NCBI GenBank assembly: GCA_004123355.1
Contig: SCHM01000001.1
Coordinates: 10,488,193 to 10,552,192 of the forward strand
Direction: 5' to 3'
DNA: 64,000 bases
From: Amphirosellinia nigrospora
Lineage: Eukaryota > Ascomycota > Sordariomycetes > Xylariales > Xylariaceae
Part shown: positions 23,844 through 36,183 of the stretch, piece by piece
How the letters are laid out: each line of letters starts with the position of its first letter
Position numbering within the stretch: the first letter of the stretch is position 1
Translations under genes and position numbers: made by a program
The notes under the pieces: generated by a model
Databases searched by the model: none
Told to the model about the DNA's origin: nothing
What the model saw: the letters and a program-made list of their open reading frames with translations, nothing else

Positions 23844-25511
23844 CTACGATTCGGTGGCAGTGGTGGGATCTTCATCTTCTACTTTGGCCTTTTTGGTGTC
23901 TTCTTGTCCAGTGCGGGGTCCTCGGCCTTGCGCTTGCCGTTGCCGTTGCCATTGCTCTCGGGCTCGGGCTCAGACTTGGCCTTCTTGCGGACGAGACCCG
24001 TTAGGTCTTTGGCATTCTTCTTGGCCTCCTCGACACGTGCCGTCTGCTCGAGCGAGGCTTCCCCTCCGAGGGCCTGGCCTAAAAGACCGGCGAGGGGGTT
24101 GTCCTCACCCAAGGCCGCATTCATGTCGACGGGAGGTTTCCGGAGTTCAACAAGCTTTTGTTTAGCGCAATCGGGGTCAGCAAACGCAATAACGAAGAAG
24201 TAAAAACGTAGATGCTTTGGAAGGCCGGAATCACGGCGCTGGTACGGAGTGGACAGGAGAGAAGCAGTAGACTACTCACCCGTTGCTCCATGTCCGCGAT
24301 GACCTCCTTGACGTCCACGATCTGCTTTCGCGTCTCGTCGTTATCCTCGGGCGCGTGCGACGTCGCGAGCTCGACTTCCTTGTTCTGGAGCTTGAGCTTG
24401 GTGCTCTCGATGGCGTTCACCAGCTGTTCGGCAGCCTCGGTGCGCATGGCTTCGTCGACCGTCTTAGCGCTGGCGTCGGCGTCCTCCTCGTTGCTCGTGA
24501 GGGTCATGGATGCGAACTCGAGGGCTAGCGATAGCTTGAAGTACGCCTCGGCGATGATCTCGGAATCTTCCGTGTAAAGTTGCTTCTTGTATTTTAGTGT
24601 CGCGCGGGCATCCTTGATGGCCTCAGGGAACCTGTGCTCGATTGTCTGTTAGTATGCGCTTGTCGCGTGGCGGTTGAGATGAAACAGACTTTTCATTTTC
24701 GAGGGAAATCTCGGCTAGAAGATCGTGTATGTCTGAGAGTCTCTCCTTGGTGTGGCGAACTAGCTTATTCTCCTCTGCGGTGTCATTCACTGCACCGTTG
24801 CCGAGTAGGTTGTTCTGCGTTAGTTGCTTCGTCGAGCTGCTTTTCGAATAAGACTCGTGATAATTCGAGGATCTCGAAGGCAACGGCAAGATCGTCATCT
24901 TCTTCTTCCTCATCCTCCCCTTGGCCCTCGCCATCCGCCTCGTCTTCATCGTCGGATTCCTCAAAGTTCTCGTCGCCGTTGATTGGAATAGTGGCTTCTT
25001 CGCGTCGGGCACATTCTCCTCTTCGGCACCGGCCTTCCTAGCTATCGTAGCAACGCCCTCATCAGCAGCCGCCTGAGCTCCAGTCTTGCTGTCCGCCGCA
25101 GAAGATGCCGCCTGCGACTTCTTTGCCTTGGACTTGTCGGCACTGCCTGGTCTTCTCAGCCGGGGCTTTCCCGCCAAGCACATCACTGTTGCTCTGGCCG
25201 ACCTTGAAGAGACAACGACCGTAGAGAAATAGAACGTCGGCGTTCTCGGGAGCCATCTCGCCGTTGAGCTCGGCCTGTCGTTCGGTGGCGGTAGAGAATA
25301 TCTCGGCAGCCTCCTCATATTTCTTGGACTGGTATAGGGCGGTGGCCTTGGCGACCATGTCGGCGAGCGAGACATTGAGAGATTTGGTGCGCTCTTCAGG
25401 ATCCATGGGAGGCATGGACTGCGGGGTGCCTACGGTACTAGCGACGGCGGACGGGATAGCCGAGGGAGCGGCGGAGAGTGTGGAAGTGTCAGCGGGCGTT
25501 GATTCGGCCAT
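23844..25511 (-). CDS. NASP/Hif1/Sim3-type histone chaperone (SHNi-TPR)
   Basis: This is a nuclear H3-H4 chaperone of the NASP family, which delivers histones for deposition and centromere loading. The start at 25511 (MAESTPADTSTLSAAPS) precedes the first TPR (ALYQSKKYEEAAEIFSTATE, LYGRCLFKVG). A long acidic insert (SDDEDEADGEGQGEDEEEE) interrupts the TPR, as in the family, followed by LAVAFEILELSRVLFEK. The SHNi-TPR core reads RLSDIHDLLAEISLENE, FPEAIKDARATLKYK, then ASMTLTS. The C-terminus is Lys-rich (nuclear signal) and ends VEDEDPTTATES. Introns are about 24634-24700 and 24125-24287. One-base shifts occur near 25155, 25005, 24830 and 23875. Upstream sits a GATG-rich low-complexity tract. 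Confidence 0.88.
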
Positions 25512-26139
25512 TGTGGAGAGTCTGAGCTTGGGAAGGACTTTGACGTGTCGTTGATGGCGATGGTGATTATGTGTGGTTGGTTGCGATGCAATGAGATGCT
25601 ATGCTGTTTGCTGTTTGTTATGCAATGCGATCAAATAGGATATGATGCGATGATGTGATGTGATATGATGGGATACGATGGGATGGCGTGGAGTTGCCAA
25701 TGGGAACTTAATTGATTTGCTGATCTGCTGGTTAAGTGCGTGACGTAGACAGAAGACAGAAATGCAAGCCGCGATAAGATGCGACTGTTGATTATCCTCG
25801 TAGATGTCTGTAACCGTTGTAACCAATTCGCGGGACCTGCCGACGAACATCAATTAGAAGGTACCTAGGTGGGTGCTATGGCCCAAGCTCCTTTGCTGGG
25901 ACACCACTGGGAAAGCTCGACGCGCTGCACGCCAAGCCACGAGTCGCGTCATCTACCAACTGCCCACATTTCGTCACTGTGCAGTGGAAAATGGGTCTTT
26001 AAATGGGTACATGTACAATCACTAACCACCATAAAGTCACCTGCACTTTAAAAACATCATACATATCCTCCATCATATCATGTCTGGGCTCGATTACCTC
26101 TAAATATCTCTATTTCTTGATAAATAGCTGCAGTTCAAG
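25512..26139. other. Intergenic, divergent promoters
   Basis: This separates the NASP-like gene (-) and the small gene at 26140 (+). Apart from the GATG-rich tract and a GGTACCTAGGTGGG motif near 25860, nothing stands out. Confidence 0.5.
25600..25690. repeat. GATG/TGATG-rich low-complexity tract
   Basis: About 90 bases consist mostly of imperfect repeats of ATGCGATGATGTGATG-like units, located just upstream of the NASP-like gene start. Confidence 0.7.
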
Positions 26140-26619
26140 ATGTCTGATCTTATGACCTCAACAGAGAATCTCTACACTTACCCAGCGCAGTACAAGGTTG
26201 AAAAGTATGGGGGTGGCAAATAATAGACTTTCTCTTGTTGCAGACCCGTCTGGACTGTCTTCTCTGATGCTCAATTAGACTTGCTGAGTTATGTGAACCG
26301 ATTACTAACTTTCGTTCGATACTTCACCTGCCCCGATGCCTATGCGGTAGCTTCTTTCACTGTTGCTAGCATTGCCGCGGGTCTCAAACTCCACGCCGAC
26401 GGACTCGGAACCCTCCGGCATCTCCTGGTCCAAGGACTCGCCATCGACAATCCGGCCTTTTGTGGTAGCATGATGTGGGCCGTGTTGGAAACAGCAGGAG
26501 TCTGGCGGCAGCAGCAGCTATTGTCCACTTCTAGTTCCAGAAAAGGCAATCTAATATTTCGACAGAGTGAACAGCGAAGAAACGGAGACGGACAAGTCCT
26601 CTGGCTGTATGTCCATTAA
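26140..26619 (+). CDS. Orphan small protein, 146 residues
   Basis: I do not recognise a family. The start at 26140 (MSDLMTSTENLYTYPAQY) and a short 39-nt intron (26205-26243, GTATGG to CAG) join VEK to PVWTVFSDAQLDLLSYV, keeping one open frame of 147 codons including the stop. The middle is moderately hydrophobic and alanine-rich (AVASFTVASIAAGLKLHAD). The C-terminus is basic and Gln-rich. There is no signal peptide. The intron is shorter than usual, so the model is tentative, but the frame is intact, unlike most neighbours. Confidence 0.45.
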
Positions 26620-27109
26620 CTGCATTTGGTCGTCCCCTCCATCTACGTCTTTGTGACAAAGGTCTATGGGACAACACATGCCTAATGATACTACGCCTCC
26701 GACTTATATAAGCCAAGCCGTAGGCCTACGCCAAATAAGTCAGAGGACCGAGAGGCTAAAATGGACGACGATGAAACCAGGGCTGTCGTCTGGTTCAAAT
26801 GACATTCTAGGTATACGGCTTTAACCAAAGGCCTTGGATCCCCTTCTTTTTCGGATCTCCTGGGCTGTATAACCCTAGCCCTATGTCGTATTACTCCGTG
26901 GTGGTGAAGCTTCTATATAGAGTCGAGACATTTCTAGATGCTATACAACTCAGGTCATGTTGCAATCGAATACCAAGTTTTCGCAGGGATCATCCAACGC
27001 AGGTAAAAGTGAGGGCCTCTCAGAAGCTCCGGAAACGTTATGAATAAATCGACTATTCGAAAATTTAAATAAAGTCTATGTATCGTTTATAACTAGCGCC
27101 ATATAAAGC
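26620..27109. other. Intergenic
   Basis: No coding signal; 3' flanks of convergent genes. Confidence 0.5.
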
Positions 27110-29495
27110 CTAGTCGGACACCTGGACGCGCAACTGCTGCATGATGAGCGAGTCAGGGGAGAGCATCGGCTTCCCACTACGCACCGGCAGGGGGTGTCTG
27201 TTGTACTTGTGAAGTTTAGACGCAGTAACTTGGGGCCTCCTCGCTGGCTGCACGATGCCGCCAGCTGCGCACTTGCCACCTTGAAATGCAGCCTGAGCCG
27301 CGGCCTTCCAGATTTCCCCCGTGTTTTTAATCATGGGCTCAGTCCAGTACAGGCGGCAGTCGGCGAGTTCGGTAATGAACTGGGTCGGAACACCTTTCTC
27401 AAGCTCGTCTGGAAGGATAGCATCGCGAACGTTGACCACGGGCACCTGGTACGGGCTGCGGCTGGTGACTAACGTGTCGTCGAGCCGCTGCAGCTCCTTC
27501 ACGAGCGCCGGGTCATCGGTGTACGAGCGCGCTAGGTCGGCGAGCACGCCCATCTGTCGGAATGGATACACCTGAGCTCCCTTCACACACACCCACACCT
27601 TGGATCGGGCCCTCCTGCGGCCGGCCGCCCATGGCGATGCTCTTTACGCCCGCATTGTGCTTCATGAATTGCGAGAAGATGGTGCACGTCGAAGCGCAGT
27701 ACCCGTCGTAGAGGAGCACGATGTTCGGGGCCGCCAAATGGCCTGGTGAAGTTCTTGCGGCGTCCGTAGCCGGTGATATCGGTGTCGAAGGCCTGACGCG
27801 TTAAGACTATATTCGCGGGGTCCCATTCCATCAGATTGGTGTAGCCATCACCGTTCGTCGTTATTGGGCCGAACTTATCGTTATACGATGTGAAGATGCC
27901 ATTGGTGTCGTTGAGGTCGTTACGCCAGTTGTGTACCGAGGTGCAGGGGTTGTCCAGTTCCTGGAAGTCCGCCTTGGGCGTATAATTGGCGCAAAGCGGT
28001 GAGAACGTCTGCGATAGAGCATTAAAACTGGATGACGCTCGCCACCTGCTAGGCCCGTCCTGGACGATATCGGGGAAGATCTGGCGGAAGGTGTCGTAGC
28101 CTTGCAAGATCGTGCCGCCGCCGTTGGCTTGCACGTCGACGATAAGCTTAGTCTTGCCTGCCTCGACGGCTTTGGCGAAGAACTCCTGAACACCACTTTG
28201 GAAGGCCATGAAGTCGGATGAGAAGGAGAGCATGACGAGGACCGCGACATCCTCGAAGCCGGGTTCGTCAATGAAGTAGCCGGATACTATCTGATCATCT
28301 GTGATGAGGACGGGCTCCGGATAACCATCGATTTTGTTTGTTCCCCTTGATCTTGACGGCTGATTAGTGAAACAGGGGGCTTGGGGTAGCTATGGATGAG
28401 ACTTGGTGCAGCGGTGCGTCGATTGGACTTCACATTACGAGTAGCGGCGCGAGATGACACGGCGGGGTATGCGCCACGACAAAACTCCTTGTGCATGGTC
28501 TCACCGTCCTTGACATTGTTCCAATCATAAGGACCGTAGTGAAATTTGGCGATGTTGGGCTTTTCAATCGTGGTTCCGTTCGCGAAAGTCAAGCTGGTGG
28601 TGTTCCAGGGTAAAAGAATCTTCCCGACGTTAGCAATCTCGGTGTTCAGCATTGATGGCTCAGAAAGCTCTCCTGGTTAGTGCTATGACATACCTCTCAC
28701 GCCCGCCGCCTTGAAAATAACCTTCAGCCATCAGCCCAGCTTTATTAGCTTGGCTGAAGAACATGGTATTATATCCAGCATCAGGATCCTGAGTGTTGGA
28801 TGACTCGGTCACGCGACCTTCAATAAAAGTAGCGGCATCTACCCCATTAATCTTAACGACTATGATGATTTTTCATCAGGCGAGACTGCGTCTTCGAACA
28901 CCTTGATCACAGGCAACGAGCTGCCATCCTCGCTTACCGACACCAGTGTCCAGGGACGAACCCATTCAAAAGGAACAGTTAGCAAATTCGGGGTGGTACG
29001 CGAGGTGCCCGTTATGTGGCTTCCCTGAGATGCCCTTGAACAGTTCCTGCTGCCATTCTACTTCGCCGGTGTACTTGCCAGCTTCGAGATTGGAACGAAC
29101 AGTCTCCAGCTCTCCAAATAGGTCAACTGGCTCGTAAGGATAATCGATGGAGGATTCTTCAAATATGACTGGTCGGATTGCCATTCGAGGAAAGGCTTTA
29201 GCGCGTCTAATAGCTGGATGGCGGGCTCCTTGTGAACAGGGACCGACTTGAGGCACTCATAAGCCTTGGACGCGGCCATTGTTGGCACCACCCCCAGTGA
29301 AGTTTGCGAGGTAAATGCATCTCGAGCTACGGCGCAAGGTTCCGTCGATGTCGGTGTAGGTCTTGCGGTAGTAGTACCATTAGTCGGCTTAGGGCTACCG
29401 CATGTTGTGCCGTTGCTCTTCAAGCCGCGGCAGATGCTGGACGATACTAGACGAAAGGACTGCTAGAGTCGCCGCATTCAAGCGAACGACTTCAT
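27110..29495 (-). CDS. Secreted S41-family (CPAF-like) serine peptidase
   Basis: This is a predicted extracellular peptidase of the S41 (tail-specific/IRBP-like) clan as found in fungi. The start at 29495 (MKSFA, then LNAATLAVLSSSIV after a one-base shift) gives a signal peptide. A Thr/Pro-rich stretch follows (TTTARPTPTSTEPCAV), then VPVHKEPAIQLLDALKPFLE. The peptidase region contains KLIVDVQANGGGTILQGYD and LLYDGYCASTCTIFSQFM, the latter carrying the candidate nucleophile Ser and flanking Cys residues. SIAMGGRPQEGPIQGVG follows. The C-terminal part reads GVLADLARSYTDDP and ends LRVQVSD. Several one-base shifts break the frame (for example near 29480, 29430, 29150, 28340, 27740 and 27590). 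The family call is good; exon detail is not resolved. Confidence 0.75.
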
Positions 29496-31053
29496 TGTAA
29501 AGAACGAATGGCTCTGAAAAGAGTGACAGAGAGTTGGATGATCGAGTCCATTTCCAGTTTCACGGTCCCAGGACCTAGGGACAGCTATATAGCTTCATTT
29601 CATCTCGCCGTGTCATCTTAAAAATAGTCTTGGCTTCATCCGTTGTTGGCCAATCCATGCAACTTCTGTGTGGAGCTCTGCATGAGCTTCTAGCGCTATT
29701 CTAGGGATGTTTCAGATCCTCATTAGTCGGCATACGACCAATGCCGGCCCTGCTCTCTACCCCGGTATGACCAGCCCTACCATATTCAAATATCAATCTC
29801 CAGTTTGAACTTCTCCAGTTTGAACTTCTCCAGTTCTTTCCAGGCGTGCCATGCAAGCAAGGTTTCTTTTTCTAACGACTTATGGAAGTACCCGTAACCA
29901 AAGTGCCGAAAGTCTTCTCAGCGGCTGCCAATTAAACAACTGCATGTGACGTTCATGGGAACTTGTTGCTACACTAGTACAACATATCGGTCTGCAAGGG
30001 GCGGCTCCTAAGCTATGCCAGGTGAAGTAGGCGGACGTGCCATCCCTTGGCTCGCCCGCACAATACGATCAAAGTGGATTAGGTAGGGCGACAATTCGGC
30101 ACAAATACCCAGTATTTATAACCTTGTTACTCAAAGAACCATGCATTTCTCTCGTCTTTTTATAACCTCGCAAATTATGCCCACACTGAGCCGAGATTCC
30201 ATACAAGCTCTTGGCGCTATTATAGATAACAGGCCAACTAGCAGACGTAACGGTTTATGCTAGCGATGAGATTGCAGGCGGTAAACAGCGTGGAGCAGTA
30301 TGCTCCGAAGATCTATAGAGGCTACGTCCTCCTTAATACCACCGGGTGCACTTACGGAATTGAAGTACCGAGGGTAAACCGGAAACGCCGCGCTTACGTC
30401 TCGTGGTGTATGCGGCGGTCGGGGGAACAATAATCGGTGCAACCATCATACCGCTCCGTTAGAATGAGTCAGCAAAACTCTTCTATTAAACGTCCAATAT
30501 ATCTAACAAGTATACCAACTAAAAGATCACCAATAGGTTTGCAGCTCCGTCTCTGTATAGTTGCGGAGCACACAAAAGTCGTACTTCTTCAATTCAAATG
30601 CAATCCAAATTGTCTTCATTCAGCAAGAAAGGACTGCTATTATGCAATCAATGTTGCTGGTAATAGCTGCTCCGGTAGCTATAGTCAATTCAATCTCGAA
30701 TTATTAGCAGGTCATGATCGAACTCAATGAATAGTTGGTAATTGAGAGGAAGAGAATGACCCCGAAGCTCCAGCGATAGGCTATGGTAAGACATGCTTCA
30801 TGCAGTAAATAGTAGGTATACTACTCCAAATGGCTGTGAGTCTTGGGCTCAACCTTAGTAACAAGAGTGCATCGACCGTGAGCCTACTAGGTGACGTGCG
30901 GGTAACCCTCCTTTTCGATAGCAGGCCTAAATGCAGAATCACTCTGCGTTATTGCATCAAACCCATGTCCAGATTGCTCATTTCTCGCATTAGCTACGGG
31001 AATTAAAAATCCCAACGTCTTTATACTACTTCTCAACTTCGGATACAGTGCCA
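29496..31053. other. Intergenic, divergent promoters
   Basis: This lies between the S41 peptidase (-) and amidase (+). It includes the 15-bp tandem repeat. One + strand frame (about 30437-30730) is Cys-containing, but I see no start context, signal peptide or family. Nothing else is supported. Confidence 0.45.
29797..29835. repeat. 15-bp tandem repeat, about 2.6 copies
   Basis: The unit TCTCCAGTTTGAACT occurs at 29797-29811 and 29812-29826, and partially at 29827-29835, upstream of the S41 peptidase gene. Confidence 0.9.
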
Positions 31054-33373
31054 ATGGCGACGGCCATGACAGCTTATCGTCTGCCTTGGGAGGCTAGAGC
31101 AGCAGCTAAAAGGGAGGATACTTTGAGCAAGATTCCGCCGAATGGAGATTGAGCCCTATAGATCTTGCTAAAGCTGAAGAGCAAAGAGATCTTACCGGTG
31201 CCTTCATCCAGCAATTTCTCGACTCTGACGAAATATCAATCGTCTCTAAGGACAGCGTCCAACTTGTTGAAGAAATGAGAGAAGGGAAATTAACATCGGT
31301 TCAAGTCACAAGTGCCTTCTGCAAGACTGCCGCGATTGCTCATCAGATCGTGAGTTGAATAATTTATTGCGATTGATTGTACTTCTTGTATATGGCGCGA
31401 GTCAACTAAACCCTATTCATATGCTAGAATAACTGTCTACACGAGATATTTTTCGATCAAGCTCTCGAGCGTGCAGCATGGCTCGACGCCAAATTTGCAG
31501 AGAAGGGGTCAGTTATTGGACCTCTTCACGGGCTTCCAATTAGCTTGAAAGATCAATTTCACGTCAAGGGCGTAGACACTACTATGGGCTACATTGGGTG
31601 GATAGGTAGCAATCTTGGGATTTCAGATCCGACGGAAGTCCATCAAGTCGAAAGTCAAATTACCACTGAGCTTTTATCCCTTGGGGCGGTCTTGTACTGT
31701 AAAACGAGCCTGCCTCAAACGCTCCTATCTGGCGAGACTAGAATAATCTGATAGGAGAGCGCTTAACCGAGAAATCGAAACTTGTCGTGCGGTGGCTCTT
31801 CAGGCGGTGAAGGTGCTTTGCAGGCACTCCGAGGTAGCACTCTAGGCCTCGGCACAGATATCGGCGGTTCCGTGCGAATTCCCGCGGCCTTTAATGGCAT
31901 ATTCTCTTTGAAGCCGACCCCAGAGAGACTTTCGTACCGTTGCGTTGCCAATACCAACCCTGGGAGAACACCTATCGCTCCACAGTTGGTATCCTTAGCA
32001 CCTCCTCGGTGGTCTAGAATTGTTGCTACGAGCAGATCTCTCTACTAAACCGTGGCTCAGAGATCCAGCAGTCGTCCCTTTACCTTTTCGCGACGAAGTA
32101 GCAGATGAGTATGCGTCACGAGCTAACCATGATGGAACACCAATGATGCCGCATTGCCATTGAAGCTGGGGGTTTTGTGGACAGACGGCGTCGCGCAGCC
32201 GCATCCTCCTGTCACCCGAGTCTTCATATTGTAGTAGAGGCAATGCGAAAGGCTGGGCACAAAGTCCGTTTGACTTTTCTTTTCCTCTCTCGAAAAGGGG
32301 TGAGATCCATCAGGGGTAGCTGATTATCTTGAAAGATCGTAGACTGGAACCCACCAAGTCACGGCGTAGGAAGAAGCATTCATGTAAGCAATTCTCGGTC
32401 GCAAACCATTTTATCAAACAGAAGCTTGATATAGTCTGCTTTCATTAGCGCTAACTTTGACAGTGGGCTTTCTTGAAGGCTGATGGGGCGCACCATGTCC
32501 GTAAGTGATTCCTAAAGCTGTGAGGACAGGTTTTCAGCGGCGGGAGCCTCCCCTTCTACCTATTTTTTCTTCTTTTGGCTCTCAGGGTCTTTTATGCTCT
32601 AAGTTCTACTCATATTATGCTTGGGATATTAGAGTACTGACTCAGAGCACGGCAGATGACCAACTTGATCTTTCGGGCGAGCCACTGATTCTGGAAAAAT
32701 CTTTCAAGCTGAGAGACCCGATTGACTTACTCAAGTATCAAGACTTGACACTGCAAGGACTTCAGTACGAGGCAGAGTACTCTGACTACTGGAATTCTAC
32801 AGCAAACAAGACGGCAAGTTTGGCCCTGACACTCAATACTGGATTGTTAGGGCTGTGCTTGCTAATTTCCTACGCAGGCAGATTGTTGATGCTGTGATAA
32901 TGCCTGTGGCGCCACACGCTGCTGTTATCCCCGGGAAATACTGCCACGTGGGTGAGCAACTTGCGTCCTCTTTCTGTTAATTTGCGGCGTGCTAACGGAA
33001 TTTCAAGCATATACCGAAACGATCAATCTGTTGAATTATAGCGCCGTCGTTATCCCTGTCACGACGGCTGATAAACATATTGACACCGTTGATCATTCTT
33101 ACCGGCCTTCCAGTGACTTAGATCGACAGAATTGGGAAGCCTGTAAGCCTAGTCCCATTTCGTATATCGTCTTGGAGTTATGCTGATTGCTTAGATGACC
33201 CTGAAACCTATGACGGTGGACCGGTTGGTCTACAAATAGTGGCGAGGAAGTTTGAAGAAGAGAAGGTTCTTTCGATCGCAAAGATTGTCGTCTCTGCCAT
33301 GGAAACTGCGAATGTGAGGAATGCTCTAGGTGGGGGTGAGAGTGACATTACTACAGAAACGCTAGCGATCTAA
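31054..33373 (+). CDS. Amidase-signature enzyme (acetamidase type), frameshifted as read
   Basis: This is a hydrolase of the amidase-signature family, which uses a Ser-cisSer-Lys triad to hydrolyse amides. Starts at 31054 (MATAM) or 31066 precede [18 protein letters not shown]. Exon 1 ends TAAIAHQI and an intron follows (about 31352-31428). Visible blocks are [18 protein letters not shown] (catalytic Lys), [17 protein letters not shown] (cis-Ser), [18 protein letters not shown] (nucleophile Ser), [29 protein letters not shown] and, near the end, [18 protein letters not shown]. It is broken by many one-base shifts (near 31140, 31742, 31765, 32010, 32270 and others). It has more breaks than most genes here, so real decay is possible. 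Substrate not predictable. Confidence 0.8.
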
Positions 33374-33801
33374 CACAGTAAAGATGTAGTATCTAGGTTT
33401 TGGCGAAGGACACTAGTTGCGCCACGTAAAGAACGTTTGTGAGCATGTTGAATTAGAGAGAGCATCCCTACACTACCTTCGCAGGTAAGAATAGGAGTAC
33501 AAATATAGCTTTACCGGTTTTAGAACGAATTCAACACAGTGAAGGAATTTCTTGACGGTATCAAACAAAATGCGACAAGACGTTTTAAAAGTATCGCAGA
33601 AAGGGAAGCTGGCTTAGCTGCCGAGAGATATCCTGAACATAAGAGTTGATATCTTTGGTTATTTTAAGAGCTAGCTCTATAGTTAAAAAGATAGATGAAG
33701 TACAAAAACTATAAAACATGCTATCCTATACATCTTGACTCACGTAATACCGATTAAGCGGAGATAGAAAGTGTTAGTCGGGCTACCAATTCTCTTTCAG
33801 G
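33374..33801. other. Intergenic between convergent genes
   Basis: AT-rich; nothing recognisable. Confidence 0.5.
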
Positions 33802-34571
33802 CTAAATATCGTGGTCATCGCCGTCCTTATCGACGCATGTAAAGGCGGTTTTCCACCAATGTGATTTGTGGATATATTTCTGAATTTCTTCGTCGGACCA
33901 GTCTTCAGGAAACCCGTATCCAGGTATCTCGTCGAAGACGGTAGCGACACCATCAGCGGCGTCTTGCATGAGTCTGCCGAGGCTGACTTGCGGCAATTCC
34001 TCTTCTTCTTTACCCTCCTCAGAGCCTGCATCGTCTAACTTTGAGTCTTGGTCCACATTTGAGATTGGGTCCAGGCCTGGAAACGGGTCTAAACTATCGA
34101 TCCAGGGCGGGTGGCTGTGCCCCTTTGGAGGCGCTTTCACGTGACACCAGGTTTCCTGCGGACACGGTAACATCATGAGCGGCCTTGCAGCGGTGCTGTT
34201 ATCCTTGTTGTCATTGCCGCCGGGGTTTTTTGGTTTGTGAGGCTGATAGTGGTGATGATGATGGTGGTGCTTTCTGAGATGGCAGTACAAGCGTACCGAG
34301 ACTGTTTCATTGCTTGGCGCGTCTGGGGGAATTTGACGCAATAAACGCCCGTCCCGGGACACTTGATAGTAACTTTAGAATTCTTGTCTTTTTTATCTAG
34401 TTTCCTCGGAGGATTGAAGCTGGTTGTGGTGTGGGAGGGCAGGTAGTGTGAGTCTGCCTTCATGGCGATTTGAGACACCTCGTGAGGGAACCGAGGATGT
34501 GATAGTGGAGGCAAGGCGCTAGTCAATTGGAGCACCGCGGCAGTGCCTAGAAAGAAAATGGTGAATCGCAT
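33802..34571 (-). CDS. Secreted His-rich protein of unknown function
   Basis: The start at 34571 gives a clear signal peptide (MRFTIFFLGTAAVLQLTSA). The mature part has a Lys-rich stretch with CPGTGVYC, then LYCHLRKHHHHHHHYQPHK, a seven-His run followed by Pro/Lys/Gly/Asn. A Cys pair follows in CPQETWCHVK, then an acidic region (GSEEGKEEEELPQVS) and a C-terminus with PEDWSDEEIQKYIHK and an aromatic WWKTAFTC. One uninterrupted reading of about 256 residues requires a single extra base in the five-C run (+ strand G run at 34325-34329). I do not recognise a family. The His run could bind metal, but this is inference. Confidence 0.6.
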
Positions 34572-36183
34572 CGTGAGATGCTGTCAGGGCGTGCGGGTTG
34601 TGAGCAGGTGGGAGAAGGCGAGATTGATGATTGTATCTGGCATATGGAACGACGGTTGTTATACATTATTACCTGAGTATTAAGCATTGAAGCTAGCAGG
34701 TTTCTAGCACGAACTGGTTTTTGTTCAGGAAACTCAATTACTTGTCCTTGATTCGGATGTCGTCAAGTGAACTATAGATTACGTCGTCTGCTATCTGAGA
34801 TACTGCTATCGGTCCTTGACGAGATGCGGTGGCTAAAATAATTAATGGGCACGACTATTCACTTCCTACGCTTCTTCTCCAATATAAAGAGCCTTCGATA
34901 ATTATGATATTCCCATATCTTCTAGATAGGTACTCATGCTGGCTCTTGTTTAGGCTCGTGTTTGGCTCGATGAGTACATCTAACGAACCTTGCATTGTGT
35001 GTCAGCGTAGATACTTATACTAGTATTCATGTTTCTTTTATCATTGCCCTAACGTATCTGTCGGTTGGCGACCCTATGGATGAGGCTTATCCATGCTGGC
35101 ATACGTAAAGTGAATGGGAGTTAAACTTAATTATGAACCCTCTTTCGTGGCCATAGCGCCCTCATCGTATATACGTAGACTCCACAACCATTTGTCAAGT
35201 ATATCTTAGTAGAGAAGGGCCGAATCCCTGTTTGCTTGGTTCTATTAAACATGACTCGCTACAACAGGTTGGCATTGCTAGAGTTTGTTCTTGAATGCGT
35301 GCTATAGATGCCCACCAGTTGCTATTCATTCTACGCAATGCATAATATGAAATTACTTGCTTTTCTGACACATCAAAGATTAGAAATGGGGATTAATGTG
35401 AATTTTTTTTTTTACTATGCGGAGGTTTTGTTGGAGACCCCTGGCCCCTGGCTGCCACTGCGGCGCCCACAACAATTGCATCAGCACCACGATAATATGA
35501 AAGTGACCTCGTTATCAGCAACCAACTTGAGAGACGATTAAGCAGTGTGTCGCATTTAACGTAAATATTCATTGCTCTCTTTTTGTCGTTCTGCGGTAGG
35601 CTGTTTGCTAAACTTGTTTCTCTTGCCGACATGCTGGTGTGGGTTTGATGGCAGCGCCAGAAAAGATTCAGCTCACTTTCTGATTTCTCCATAACAATGT
35701 ACACACTACTTGCACTGCCCTACCGCGATTTGGCGGGCGACATCCTGTCAGCAAGAGATAAGTTACCGGCTGAATGACATGCAAGCTGTACAAAGTGGCT
35801 AAGCCATCATTATGCGTTATTCCCTTGTCTCACGGAATTGGGAACCCCGCGTCTTATTTGCCTGGGAAAGGAGGGGGAAAAGCTCATGTAAGCTGTCGGT
35901 AAATAGACCGAATATGGAAAGCTCGCGACCCTGCAGCATAAGAGGGTGTGGCGGTACCGTAAGGCAACCAGGTTGTGGCTGTGAGGCGGTTCGGGATCAC
36001 TCGGCTGGTCGACGGTCCTTCTGGGGTTCTGACATCCGCGAGAACCGTCGCGAACTCAAAACGTAACGAATTATGATGAGCTATGAAAAGGATTGAAATC
36101 GCCGAGCGACCCAATCATTAGTTACGATTACGATTCGTCTATCGCGGAGGTTTTGCGGAACCGGAGTATCTGCGAATTCAAGA
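34572..36183. other. Intergenic, AT-rich
   Basis: No supported gene. A T-run lies at about 35404-35412. Frames near 35308-35541 and 35812-36114 show no conserved features. Confidence 0.5.

Noticed and set aside
24212-25041. Ser-rich + strand frames
   Set aside because: Antisense to the acidic and TPR regions of the histone chaperone.
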